Positions 47,548-59,599 of a stretch of 64,000 nucleotides of DNA are shown in pieces. Each line of letters starts with the position of its first letter. The stretch's first letter is position 1. The notes under the pieces were generated by a model, which was given only the letters and a program-made list of their open reading frames with translations, searched no databases and was not told where the DNA came from. The position numbers and the translations under genes are program-made. This DNA comes from Cochliopodium minus (lineage: Eukaryota; Discosea; Himatismenida; Cochliopodiidae), in NCBI GenBank assembly GCA_024220525.1, contig JAMYWO010000229.1:1-64000 (forward strand), read 5' to 3'.

Positions 47548-49160
47548 ATGACTACAAAACAAAAATTTGGGTTAGAATCCATCAAAAAGGGTGTAATGAG
47601 AACCAAGCAAAAGGTAAATTTAAAAATCAGAAGCATTTAAATATATAAGGACTTACTAAAAAGCTATGAACAAATTAGTTCATCTCATTAATTATTAAAA
47701 AAATTTTTTTGCCATATAATTTTTAGGTTGCAGAAAAATTCTCAGGAGCACAAAAAACAGTGGATATTCAATATGATCAAGAATGGTCAAGATTTAAACA
47801 ACATGATGAATTAATATCCAAAATGAAAAAAATTGAGGTGGAATATCTCGCAGCAATCAGAAGTAATTTTTTACTTCAGTTCTCAAAAAAAAAAATCCAT
47901 TTCATTGCAATGAATAATTTATAATAATTCGATATTCTCTTATAATATTTATTTTTCTCTTAAAAATATTTTCCTTAAATATTTTAACTTTTATAAAATT
48001 TTTTTTTTTTTTCCCACAACATAGAATTGGTTTTGCAAGAAAATAAATTGGCAACTGATGTATGTACTGTATTTAATAGCAATGATGAATTATACCAAGC
48101 CTCCCAAGAAAATAAAAGTATGTTATTCCAAATCGAAAAAGCAAGAGAAGAGATGGAAGCACACATACAAAGAGATTTTTTGGATCCCCTCACTTTATAT
48201 TTGAGACAATTTGGGGTATTAAAGCAAAGAAATGATGAAAGATCAAGAAGATTGATTGATATGGATAGATATAGACATGATTATAAAAAGGGATTGGAAA
48301 AAGGTATCAAATATCTTTTAAAAAGAAAAAAAAAAAAATTATTGATAAATTAATATTTTTGTTGGAATATTCCAAACTGATTTCTTTTCTTCCTTTTCAA
48401 TAATTTTATTTTTTTCAAATTTTCATTAATTGTTCATAAATTTCATTTTAAATTTTCAACGAATTCTAAATTATTTTTTATCTTTATTTTATCTTTTTGT
48501 TGGATTTTAGGTGATAGTGGCAAAGCATCCTCCAACAAAAAGAAATTTTATGGAATGAAAAAAGCATATGAACTGTTGAACTCCGAGATGCTCCTTGACT
48601 TGCCTCTCCTCATCAGAGACAAGGATCAATTCTTCTCCCCTCTCTTCGCCACCCACGTCAAGGCCACCTCCGAATTCTTTCAAAAGGCAGCCGAGATCAT
48701 GAACAAAATGTGGGAGTGGTTGATGCACATCAACAAGGAGAACATCCATTCTTATTCCTCCGTCATCACCGACGAAGAGCAGTCTTGTTGGAACAAACAG
48801 ATCGATCTGGTTGCTGCTGTTGAGACAAACGATATCATCACCCGTGGGAATGCTCCTCCACAAAACAACAACAACAACTACAACCAACCTCCTCCTCAAC
48901 AAACCTACAACCAGCCTCCTCCTCAACAGAATTTCAACCAACAACAACCTATGCGTCCTCCTCCTCCTCGTAACAACCAACCTAGAGTCCCTCAGGCTAA
49001 GGCTCTTTATCCTTTTCAGGGTCAGGACTCTAATGAGCTTTCTTTTAATGTTGGCGACGTCATCACTCTTGTTGATGCTCAGGAGGGTGCTGATTGGTGG
49101 ACTGGTGAGTTGAATGGTTACCAAGGTCTCATCCCTTCCAATTATGTTCAACGTATTTGA
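47548..49160 (+). CDS. BAR-SH3 protein (amphiphysin/Rvs167-like)
   Basis: Four exons (47548-47613, 47727-47862, 48025-48303, 48511-49160) give 376 residues. Residues 1-245 are a helical BAR domain: KQKVAEKFSGAQKT near the start, long Lys/Glu helices, and DLPLLIRDKDQFFSPLF near the end. A Gln/Asn/Pro linker has YNQPPPQQ repeats. The last 55 residues are an SH3 domain with ALYPF, ELSF, DWWTGEL and a closing IPSNYV. The protein should bend membranes and bind Pro-rich partners in endocytosis and actin remodelling. Codon use in the last exon is more GC-rich than in its neighbours, as in highly expressed genes. The frame is intact. Confidence 0.92.
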
Positions 49161-49425
49161 GGTTTCCGTATTTTATTTTTTGGAAATTTCTTTATTAAAA
49201 TAGTAAATTAAAAATTTAATTGACTTTATTTTTTTACTTTATTTTTTTACTTTATTTAAAAACTAAATTTTAATATAAAAAATATTATTCTTTACTGAGC
49301 ACTTTGCCAATCAAAAAAAAACTCATAGAAGAAAAGAAGTAACTTTGAAAAAACAAGAAACTAATCTTTTGAAAAACAAATCTTTTGAAATCAAAATGAA
49401 AAAAAAAAATTGATTATCTCATTCT

Positions 49426-50643
49426 ATGATAATCAACTTGGATGAAAATGATGAAACTCTACCTCTTCTTCATTCTCATCAAATCAAAAATGTGAAATAC
49501 AAAGATGAATCAAACGAGATATTCTCAAATAAAAATATATGGTTCTCTATCTGCAGATATCTTGCGATAAATGATATTTGCAAATTGACAACGTTGAATA
49601 GGGGATTCTATGGAATGATAAACAATAATAAATTGATATGGAAAGATATGAAAGATAAAGAACCCAAAATAAACGAGGAGAAAAATTTATATCCACCCAA
49701 TTATAATGCTTGGAAAACCAGGGAAAGAATATACATAATAGAACATTTTTGTGATAAAAAAAGCTGCAAAGAAAAAAAAGAGATGATAAAATTGAATTTG
49801 ATAAACAGAAACAAGTGCATAATGGATCAAAAAGATTACAATACGCTCAAGAGATTGGAAAAGCTAGTGCAATTCCGAAATTCATTTATAATTATGTTTC
49901 CGACCTTCCTTTTCATTTTCTTTACGCTTTTGGAGCTGAAGGTGTCAGGAGTGATGAAAACTTATTACACAGTGTGTTTTGTTCCTATCTTTTTGTACCT
50001 TTTATTTATCATTTTTCTGATGTTGGTGTGGATTCTTTCTGTCAATAAGAAATGGGCGAAAATATATTCGTTGAGCAACAGATTTTACTTTCCCAAACCC
50101 ATTAGACCTATTGTATTGTTTAGTATTTTCTTCTCTCTTCTTTCATTGTTTTTTGTTTTGCTTCCCTTGAAGCTGGACTCTTTCATTTCTTGGAACTGGA
50201 ACATTGTGTTGGCCCCTCTTAATGCTTCTGCTGTCTTCCTTTTGTTAACTGTCATCATTTTGTTCAGATTAAACAATGCAGAACCCATCATCACAGTTGT
50301 TCTAAGTTCTTTTTCCATATTATTTTGTTGCCTTCTTAATCTTTCCGTTGTGGATATAATTTCACCCAAAATCAAGTGGTACATCACTTCCATACCAGTT
50401 TATTTGGCTGATCTATTTTTCATTCTTGGTTTTTTGATGGCATTATTAATTAGTACTGGAAAGTATCGAATGGAAAACGATCTTCTGGTTGGCTCTACTT
50501 TGTCGCTTGTTGGTTTTGTTGCTTCTTCAATTCTTGTGCCTCTTTCTTTGCAAGGAAAAATTTCTCACTATTTCCTCTTTTCTTTCCTTCAATTCACCAT
50601 GTTATCTTCTCAACTCTTTTTTTACGCTTACAGTAAGCCATAA
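49426..50643 (+). CDS. F-box-like N-terminus plus TMEM185-like membrane protein
   Basis: This is an intronless gene of 405 residues. Residues about 38-75 look like an F-box (IWFSICRYLAINDICKL, then NNKLIWKDM). After a Lys-rich linker come about eight to ten hydrophobic segments. One contains LPLKLDSFISWNWNIVLAPL, which matches the LRLDG..SWSW..VF.PLW signature of the Tmemb_185A family (TMEM185/FAM11A, TMEM60, TMEM203). There is no signal peptide. The F-box would face the cytosol and might recruit an SCF ubiquitin ligase to a membrane. That is inference: the biochemical role of TMEM185 proteins is poorly known. Confidence 0.72.
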   Translation: MIINLDENDETLPLLHSHQIKNVKYKDESNEIFSNKNIWFSICRYLAINDICKLTTLNRGFYGMINNNKLIWKDMKDKEPKINEEKNLYPPNYNAWKTRERIYIIEHFCDKKSCKEKKEMIKLNLINRNKCIMDQKDYNTLKRLEKLVQFRNSFIIMFPTFLFIFFTLLELKVSGVMKTYYTVCFVPIFLYLLFIIFLMLVWILSVNKKWAKIYSLSNRFYFPKPIRPIVLFSIFFSLLSLFFVLLPLKLDSFISWNWNIVLAPLNASAVFLLLTVIILFRLNNAEPIITVVLSSFSILFCCLLNLSVVDIISPKIKWYITSIPVYLADLFFILGFLMALLISTGKYRMENDLLVGSTLSLVGFVASSILVPLSLQGKISHYFLFSFLQFTMLSSQLFFYAYSKP

Positions 50644-50723
50644 ACAATTGAAAAATAAAGACAAGTTTTTATTTTAATTTCTTTTATTACAATCTTTTAT
50701 ATATTTTTAACTATAAATATTTA

Positions 50724-53700
50724 TCAACCCTTAAAAATAATCATCAACAAAAGAGTGATGATGAGAAACATCAAAATGAACAAAATAGTGAAAAAAGCGT
50801 TGTCACCCATTGGCTGAGCTTTCCCTTTGAGCTTTCGTATTTTTTTTTCTTTTGTGTTTGTAGTGTGCAAACTATCGTTGGCAGTAGTGGAAGGATGTTG
50901 ATCAACAACATTTTGGGGAGTGTCATTGCAAGTCTCAGAAAGTACGTGATCTTCAGGTGGGGTGATGATTACATTTTGTGAAGGCTTTTCAGTAAAAGGC
51001 TCAGTATCTCTAGGGGTAGAAATGGAATCATTTTCTTTGGTATCCTCTGGGTTTGTGTGAGAAGTATCTTTTTTGGAGAAGACATGATTTGGAGAATCGA
51101 TGAGCTCTTCGGTATCAGTGATATCATCATGGGTTGTTGGGTTGGGAGGGGTTGGGTTGTTCAATTTGGAAGATGGGAGATCGAAAGATTCGTTGTCGGT
51201 GTCAGAAGAACAGTGAAGATCGGAAGGAGCAGAAGAAAAAAAGCTGTTCTTGAAAACATCGTTGATCTCAGATTTATCATCTGTTTTGATGGTTTGATTG
51301 GGAGAATCACTGGTGATGAGGATGCGGAGGTTCTTACTACTGGGAATCTTGGCTCCATTTAAAGAACCCCTGTCTTCAGATTTTCTCTGAGGAAAGTTAA
51401 ACATGGGAGAGCGGGAGTTAAAAGAACTGATACGGCTTTCGGAAACGTCATCCTCAACGAATCCATCAGATAAAACCGAATTGATCTGATCATTGAACTT
51501 TTCAAGGACAGAATAAGTTTTCTCCTCGACAGTCTTACTCTCCGAAGAATCATCAGAAGGAGGCTTCTTGGTTTTCACGTTGGAATCCGAATTGTTTCTG
51601 TGCAAGGAAGCCTTACGCACGTGCTTGCTCATCTTGGTTTTAGTCTCCCTCATCGTCTGAGGCTCCAACTTTGGGCTTCCCATGGGACAAGACAAATCGA
51701 TGCGGTTGTAATTGGAATCGACTTGAACGGTAGTAGGATAACGTTGAAGAAGATTTTGTTCATAGTTGGGATATCTATGCAAAACAAGAGAATATCTCTC
51801 CACCCTCTTTTTCCTGGGAGTGGGAGGATGATTTGAGTGGTTGTTTGAGGGAGATTTCTCGTTCTGGAAAGATTCGTTGCTGGACCTGGTGAGTGTGGGA
51901 TCTCGAGTAACAGGCAACGAGTTACGGGGAGAAATTCGGTCACGCGGAGATAAGTCACGATGGGCCAAACCGTCACGAGGAGAAAACTTCAAACGAGTTA
52001 ACTCTGAAGATTTACCCAATTCAGGTGACTTGCTCTGTTTTTTCTTCCAGAACATCCAACTCGAGGATTTCTTCCTCTCATCATTCCCCGTGGAGTTACG
52101 GGACAAGGTAGTAGTGACAGGCTTATAGTTTGGAAGTTCTAGGTTGAAGCTTTTGAGCTGGTTGATGTCGATTTCCTTCTTTCTGTTGGCGTTGGGAAGG
52201 GTGTTTCTCCTCCTTACGTTCCTCACAGAGGTAGATCTATACAAAGGTCTTTGGAAATCCTTGTCCTTGCTCGGAGATTTTTTATTGGGAAGAACTATTC
52301 CTCGTTTGAGATCTTCGATGACTTCTTGCTTGGACATAGAAGAGATTTTCAAGTACAACTCTTCTTCGTCAACAGAATTATTCGCATTGTCACCCAGCAA
52401 GTTAAAGTAAGAAGAATAAGCCGAGTAAGAACGACCAGAAGACTTTTTCTTTATTTTATTTTCCTGACGCTTGACAAAAGAGTCATCCTTCACAATGGAA
52501 GGATTCTTACCCTTCCCATGATTGATGACGTACGAACTCTTTTTGGGTTGTTTCGTGTTGGACATGAACCCTTGGAACATCATTTTAAACTTGGATGTCT
52601 TTTTGTGATTCTTGTCCAAAAACTCTGCGCTGTTGTGCATTTCCTCGATCGCCTTTTTCAGCAGACTTTTGTCTTTGTGTTCGTTGGGTGTGTTTTTGTC
52701 CACTTCGTTTAAAAGCAGCTCGTACCTGTACACTCTTTGTATGGGCATTATAAGATAGTTCTCGATGGACTTTGAGAAAGGAATCGAACTATAAAAAAAA
52801 AAAGGAGTAATATTAAAAACAAAAACAAAAATTTTAAAAAACTAATAAAAATTAGTAAAACCGAGTTGGAATTAATTACCATTTTGTCAAAAACTCAGAA
52901 ACAACACTACTCCTTTTGAGCTCTTCAATTACCTCACATGAATTTTGGTAATTATTACAATAGGTGAGGTAAATTCGAATCTCGTTGGCGAACTCACGAA
53001 AAAGATCGCCCAGAACCAAACTCTGATAATAAACCTCCTCACTCTCTCCATTGAGAACAAGAGGGTTCTCGTCAGATTTTTTAGGAGAAGTAGGCTTGCC
53101 AGTCTTGATGTTCTCACTCATGTTCTGCGTCTTTTTGTTCAAGAATTTGTTCAAGATGGCTTTGCTTTTGTTGAAAATCTTTTTGTTGAGCTTGCCTTGC
53201 CCAGTATTTTGCGCAACAAACAACAATTTGGTGTCTTCGAACCTCTGTTTCAGCTTTGTGATGAATTTCTCGTGTATTTGTAGGAGATCCCTCAGGTTTG
53301 AAAAGACAACGTTTATTTCTGATGGCTTGAATATTTTGTTATTTTGAATGGGTACTAGGAAGCTGTTGACGAGGATTTGAATGTCGCCTATGTATCCTTC
53401 TTCCGTTTGGAATATCTCTTTGATCACCTGCGATCTTTTTTTCAGTTGTTTTTCCTCGTACTCTTTTTGGAAAGACTCTGATGCGACCAAAATACCTCCT
53501 TTCAACCTCCAAAGGTCATTTACTTTAATTTTGAAGAAATAATAACAGTTTGATTGAATCAAAAAATGAATATAATAAGTTTATCTTTGATGAAAATGAT
53601 CTTTGAGGATTTAATATATCCATTCAAACATTAATCATTTATAATGAATGTTTGATTGAATTATTATGGTTTTGTCAAAATATAATTATATGAATTTATT

Positions 53701-54511
53701 ATTATAAATCATATTTCAACATAAAATCCTTGGATCATCAAATGAATTTACCCAAATTTTCCAAAACATGCATCATCTTGCAGAAATACACTATTAATTT
53801 AATTTTTCTTGAAATTTCTTTATACCACAAGGTATACGTATTATTTGTTTGTAATTTATTTCTGTTATTGTTTATGATGCTCTGTTGATCTGATTGTTGA
53901 TCTGATTGTTGCTTTTCATACATCTTCTTCAGATTCTTTTTTCTATAAAATATACAAAATTCTTCGATGGTCCCTCTCATTTGGAATGCACTCTAAAAAT
54001 ATTTTGATATCAAGAGATTAATGTTATAAAGGAGATTAATATAATCAAAAGAAGATTAAATATTTAATAAATTATTTTAATATGTTTCTCATTTCTTTTC
54101 AGATATTTCTTTTATAAGAATAAATATGTTCAAAATTTGTAAGTAAATGATATGTGTGTTAATATTCATAAAATTTTACTTCAGGGTTAGTTTTGATGAT
54201 ATAATCCAAAAATTCACAACAAATTTCATTATAGACTTCATATTCGTTTACATCTTCATATATGATATTTGGCAATTTATACATTTTATGATTGATGGCA
54301 GATATGATGGCCTCAATAGCCTCCAAATCTATTTTTAGTTGACCTTTTTTTTTATGGAGAATAGTAGATATAAATTCAAAATTTGAATAAAAAAGCAAAA
54401 AAAAAAAATTTTTACTTTCTCTGGATAATAAAGGAGAATCCAATGAAGAAATATCTGGAAGATAAATGAAAATAAAATGAAAATTGTGAAATAAAAAAAA
54501 AAAATACTCAT
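50724..54511 (-). CDS. RhoGEF (DH only) with long Ser-rich region and C-terminal membrane anchor
   Basis: Exons 54511-54508 (only ATGA), 54454-54416, 54343-54180, 53992-53752, 53522-52880 and 52788-50724 give about 1051 residues in phase. An IQ-like helix is possible at about 70-100 (FCIFYRKKNLKKMYEK). The DH domain spans about 165-430: RSQVIKEIFQTEEGYIGDI, then an insert, then IENYLIMPIQRVYRYELLL (the conserved QR.YRY.LLL helix). No PH domain follows, which is unusual for Dbl-family GEFs. About 580 residues rich in Ser, Pro and basic patches come next, then a single C-terminal TM segment (AFFTILFILMFLIITLLLMIIF) ending three residues from the stop. This looks like a tail anchor that may replace the PH domain in membrane targeting. 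Confidence 0.8.
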
Positions 54512-54752
54512 TTCCACAAAAAATTGTTCCTATTTTTTTTTTTTTATAATGAAAATTTGAATTATCAGGACTTAATATCCAAATATCAACTTTTAATTAA
54601 AAAGAACCTATCTTTCTATGAACAATGTTTGATTTAATTGAAAATAGTTTAAATCTCCTTTTCAACAATAAAAAGTTTAAAAAATAATAAAAAAAAATTT
54701 GATATATTTTTATATTCGTTGTAAATTTTTTGAAAGATTTTTTTGAGGAGAT

Positions 54753-56188
54753 ATGGATCCCAACAAAATAAAGGAAGAGCAAAATTATAGAAAAGAATTG
54801 GAAGAGATAGAAAAATTGAAAAGAAGTAAATTCATACAGGAGAATTCAGCAAAAAAAAAAAATATAGTCGTGGAAGATGAAGAAGATGATAGATCACCTA
54901 ACTACACAGAATCATTTAGACACCATATAGTACCATTCAGTCAAGTTATAATAAAATCACCAGAAAATACAAGAGAAGGACCAATAATAGATAATAGCAT
55001 CTTTCCATTTTTGCAACCAGCGAATAATTCTCAAAATAACAATAATGTATCTTTATTAGGAAATTTTAATAACAACAATAAAAATAATGGAGATATTGAA
55101 CTCTCAATCTTAGGAAAAAATTCGAATCAATTGTTGGATGATTTCAGAGATCCACTTAAGAAATATAACACCCTCCACGAAGAAAGCATCACCATTGATG
55201 AAGGAGCCTTGAACACACCTAAACTGATCAAGGGAGGACAACAAAAGCCAGAGAAGAAAAAGAACAAGGCAATCATGCGTATCAGACGTTCATTTGGTAT
55301 GACCACCAAAGAAAGTCCTTACAAATTTGTGTTTGATGATTACGTCCATCATAATGTGTAAAAAAAAAAATTTATAATTATATCTCTCCTATTTCTCTTT
55401 TAATACTTCCAAATTTTATTCCATTATTATATTTCCTATTCAAATCTAGATTTTATTTGCCCATTTGCATCACCGCTCTTGCTGGTATGGTCTTCCTCAT
55501 CATTGCAAAGTAATTTTTTCTTTTTATATTCACTCAATTTAACTCGATTGTGGAGAAACTTATAACTCGAAAATAACCTTATAACTTTTGTTAAGAATTT
55601 ATTATTTTTTTTTTTTTCTCAATAAATATCTTCAATAACTCCCCTAACAAATAATAAATATATATTTTTAAATTAATAAATTATATTCTTTATATTTCAT
55701 TGAAATGTATAGGTTATTGAGTGGCTATTTGATTTTCAATATCATTGGTATTATATTGCTCATATTCACTCCCCTTTGGTTTGTCATGATGAGAACAAGA
55801 ACAGGTAAAAAAAATTTTCAAAAGATCAAAAATATAAACCATCAAAAATAAATTTTTAAGATCTTATGTATTTTTGTAATTTGATTCCGACATATTTCCA
55901 ATATATTTATATTTTTGATTTATAAAAGTCAAAATCGATATTCGATCTAAAACGGTGGAAAGGAGAACCACCAGATGCTGCTTGAAATCCATAGATAAAT
56001 TCCAAATTGATAACATCAAAAGCGCCACCATGAAATATTACTCCGCCAACCACATGATCGTCCTTGAAGCCAACAACAACTCCATCATCGAAGTCTCCCT
56101 CACTGCAGATGCTTTCAACCACCAACTCAAAGAAGAGACTTGCAAACAGTTTAACGTCTGGTTTGAAAAAGCTCAACATTCCCTTTGA
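54753..56188 (+). CDS. Two-TM protein with disordered N-terminus, family unknown
   Basis: Four exons (54753-55357, 55450-55509, 55713-55804, 55929-56188) give 338 residues. Residues 1-200 are polar, with Asn runs and a conserved-looking tail (SPYKFVF). Then come two hydrophobic helices encoded by two tiny exons (YLPICITALAGMVFLIIA and LIFNIIGIILLIFTPLWFVM), making a hairpin, and an 85-residue C-terminal domain of mixed alpha/beta character that begins VKIDIRSKTVERR. No family is recognised. Both termini would face the cytosol. Confidence 0.65.
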
Positions 56189-56496
56189 CATCACTACTTT
56201 CTTTGTCTCTTCCTCTATTTTTTTTTTCTTTTATTCTTTCACCAAAGATGAAAATCTTTTAATTTATTAAAAAAAAAATTTTACACATTTTTTATAAAAA
56301 AACTGAAATAAATCAAATTTAAAATTGTAAAAAAGAGTTACAAACTTATTTTTTTTGTTGTTTATAAAATGATTTTTAATTTAATTAATTAAAAAAAAAA
56401 ATAATTATATAATTATATATAATTTAAAAATTTTCGGTTGATTTGTGTTATGTACATCTCGCAAAGATATGATGTGGAGAGATGTCTTCAATCTAT
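56189..56496. other. Convergent 3' intergenic spacer
   Basis: These 308 AT-rich bases lie between the stops of two convergent genes (56188 on plus, 56497 on minus). I see only T and A runs, probably the two 3' UTRs and poly(A) signals. Confidence 0.5.
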
Positions 56497-57795
56497 TCAG
56501 TTATTTTCATTATCCCATCTTTTCATTTTCTCCTCAATTTCTTTCAATCTCTTGCTATCCTCACTGAGCTTCTCGTCAATAATTGAAATTTCGATTGTTT
56601 TGTTGATAGATGATCCATCTTCAATGCTTGTTGATTCCTTTGGATTAAGAGAATGATTTTCATCTTTATTATCTACGTCATTTTGTTTAGTATAGAAATT
56701 GATCTTGGGAGCTTTCATTTTGGGTTTTTTGGAAACGGATGTTTCGTTTCTTTTGAGAAGATTCTGAAGATCAGATGTAGGGAGGGATTGATGAAGAAGG
56801 AGGTCGGAATTAGATTTGGATTTGCCAGAGATTTTTATGTTGGAGAGATTATTCTTGAGCATTTTGGAGAGATTCTTGGTGAGTTGGGGCAAGGGAATCT
56901 CATTTTTAGTATTCATTTCATCATCGCTGAGATATTCCTCGCTGCTAGTCAATTCATCCATAGATTCAGAATCTTCATCGAATAGATTTTCGTTGATATC
57001 ATTCTTAGGGCTTTCTATAGGAGAAATCTCCTTATTTTTTTTGTCCTCGTTTGGAAGAATTATATTAGTTTCTATTTCTGTTGATATTTTGTCCTTAACT
57101 TCATTTTTTTTTGGAGATTCTTTGGTGTTCGAAGAATCTTCAAATTTCCCTTCTTCTATATCTGTTATTTGAGATATTTTCTTTATATCTTCTTCCTTTG
57201 TGGGAATATCCTTATTTTCCTTAACATTATTTTCCATTATAATAATTTCTTCTTCTTTCTTGATTTCTTCTGGTTTTTCTTGTTCCTTTATTTCTTCAAG
57301 GAATATTTTATTCACCTTCAATCCTTCAAGATCCCTCTGCTCATTCTCTTTGATTTTAGAATCCATTTGTTTCCCATCTTCCGTCTTTTCCAATTCTTTC
57401 TTTTTGATATTTATATAATCCACGCTCATCGCATTGGGATTCACATGCTTGATATCTTCTGCCCATGTGATTATATCATCTTTCGATTTCTTCCCATTCG
57501 TATGGATTACTTGCTTTTTATCCAATGATGTCAAAGATTTCGAAAAGTTTTTGTCATTTTCGACGATGATCAAGCTTTTATTCTCCTTCCTCTGCTCTTT
57601 CGTCTTCTTTTCTTTCTTTTCGTTTTTCTGTTTCTCTTTCTTCATCTTCAAATCGGACAATTTCTTAATTGACCTCAATTTAGAGGGATTAGAAGCGATT
57701 TCCTTTTCTAATTCTAAATCACCTCCACTTATCCATGATGCAAGAGCTCCATGAATGTTTTTATTGCTTCCATTCTCCATTTTCTCTTTATTCAT
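56497..57795 (-). CDS. Highly charged disordered protein
   Basis: A single exon of 432 residues, extremely rich in Lys, Glu, Asp, Ser and Asn. There are possible short helices (GALASWISGGDLELEKEI near residue 16 and RLKEIEEKMKRW at the end) and a Lys-rich run at about 45-70. No domain is recognised. The unbroken frame and protein-like composition support a real gene. It is probably a nuclear or cytoskeletal disordered protein. Confidence 0.62.
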   Translation of the reverse strand: MNKEKMENGSNKNIHGALASWISGGDLELEKEIASNPSKLRSIKKLSDLKMKKEKQKNEKKEKKTKEQRKENKSLIIVENDKNFSKSLTSLDKKQVIHTNGKKSKDDIITWAEDIKHVNPNAMSVDYINIKKKELEKTEDGKQMDSKIKENEQRDLEGLKVNKIFLEEIKEQEKPEEIKKEEEIIIMENNVKENKDIPTKEEDIKKISQITDIEEGKFEDSSNTKESPKKNEVKDKISTEIETNIILPNEDKKNKEISPIESPKNDINENLFDEDSESMDELTSSEEYLSDDEMNTKNEIPLPQLTKNLSKMLKNNLSNIKISGKSKSNSDLLLHQSLPTSDLQNLLKRNETSVSKKPKMKAPKINFYTKQNDVDNKDENHSLNPKESTSIEDGSSINKTIEISIIDEKLSEDSKRLKEIEEKMKRWDNENN

Positions 57796-58165
57796 TTGTA
57801 TAATTGTGTTGTATAGTATTTTTTAATTTTAATTCCCTTCCAATTTTTTTTTTTTTTTTTTTTCATCCTTACTGTAATCTTTTTGGATTAAAACCATCTT
57901 GCAAGGTGTTATTTCATTTTTCTTATGAATTTAAATTTCCAAGATAATTCAGATCAAAATTATTCATAAAATGTTCTTTTCCAAGTAAAAATTATTATTA
58001 TAATCACAAGCTTAAGGAAAACCAAAAAAGTATACTTCAAAATCAATGTCTTTTTATCAAATATGAGGATTTTCATTAGAAATGTTTCCATCTTGCTTTT
58101 TAAGTGTATTTGTTAATTAAATTTGCCGCCATATATTCAATTAAAATATAAAAAATTGAAAAAAA
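57796..58165. promoter_or_regulatory. Divergent intergenic region with poly-T tract
   Basis: These 370 bases lie between a minus-strand gene start (57795) and a plus-strand gene start (58166). They contain a T run of about eighteen bases near 57,845-57,862 and nothing else I can name. The region should hold both promoters. Confidence 0.45.
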
Positions 58166-59512
58166 ATGAACCTGGAAAAGAAAAGATACTACCAATTGAA
58201 TTACTTTCCAAATTTTGATCCAAATAATATTAATTATGGAAAATTATTCAATGAACAATACAAATTCAAGAAAATAAGAGTGGGATATAACCAAATCAAT
58301 TCAATATCTTTCATAACAGGTAAAATCAAAAAGAATATTATAAGAATAATATCAATTATTACTCTTTGGAAGATTATCACCTGATCTGTGCCAATAATAT
58401 CGGAGAAATAAATATATTTGACTTGAAAACACAAAAAATATCAAACAAAATGATTTTGCATCAAAATAACATTACCCATTCAAAAATTAATGAAAATTCA
58501 CTCATCACTTCATCTAATGATCAAACAATGAAAATTACGGTAAACAACCTTTTTTCCCTTCAAATCTTTTTTGATTTTCATTGTTCCTTTTGCAGTAAAA
58601 AGAAAAAAAAAAAAAATTGAATTGATCAAATTTCATTGGATTTAAAAATTAGAGAAATAGAAAGAGGAGATGTTACATCAATATTCCAATGCTCTGGAAT
58701 AGTCGAACATTTCGATATACAAAAATATAAAGAGGATTATAATTTGATAGCATCAGCAAATATGTGTTTGGAGATCTTTGATCGGAGATCAGAATCACCA
58801 GTATGCAAAATGCAAAAGAATTCATTTTTTTCATCGGTGAATTTTTGTGGTGAGAAAGTATTATTGACAACTTGTGGAGATACAAGTGCCTATCTTTGGG
58901 ATTTGAGAAAAAGTTCCACTTGGTTTGCCAAATTGGAGGAATCTTCAGAGATGATGAATGTATCTGAAATTGAATCAGACGATATCGAGCCCTTTGCAGA
59001 ATTCAAAGGTGAAAAGAAGAATGATATCCTCTCTTTCAACAAATTAACCAAAAAATATGATGAATCCTTTTCTCCTCATTCTAAAATCGTTTATCATGCT
59101 CAATATTTTGAGCCTGGATATATATTGACCTCTTCATACGATAATACCATGAAATTATGGGATTATGATTCAACCAATGGGATTTGTACATTCAGAGGTG
59201 AATTTTATTTTTCTTTCTTTTCTTTATTTTTGATAAATTAATTTTTTATAAGGATGTGAATTATCCAATAGAGCAAAACCTATCATACATTCAAATATGA
59301 AAATCATTTGTGGATCACAAGCTGGGAAACTTTATTCCTTCAATATTTCTTCGCGGAATCATATTTCCAACAATTCCAATTTTGAAAAAGAAAGGATTTT
59401 GGAAAGATCGACCATAAATTGTATGGCATTCAATAATGATGAATCTAGATTTGTTATTTCTGATCATTATGGATCTATTTTAATATTGGATAATAATAAA
59501 GTCAGCAAATGA
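58166..59512 (+). CDS. WD40-repeat protein, WDR76/DDB2-like
   Basis: Clear exons: 58166-58319, 58373-58539, about 58640-59197 and 59253-59512, about 375 residues. WD-type blades can be seen at LICANNIGEINIFDL, LITSSNDQTMKI, NLIASANMCLEIFDRR, VLLTTCGDTSAYLWDLRK, ILTSSYDNTMKLWD and FVISDHYGSILILD. The blade after HSKIVYHAQYF resembles WDR76/CMR1 and DDB2, which bind damaged DNA or serve as DCAFs, but the match is weak. The join between exon 2 and exon 3 cannot be made in frame: the intron ends at a poly-A tract (58603-58616) that is followed by a stop. Exon 3 may start later, or the tract length may be wrong. Confidence 0.68.
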
Positions 59513-59599
59513 TTTTTGATTGAAAATTTTTTCTATTAATTTTTTCCCTCCATTTTTATTTTAATTCAAAAAAATACGTTATACAATAAATAAATAAAA

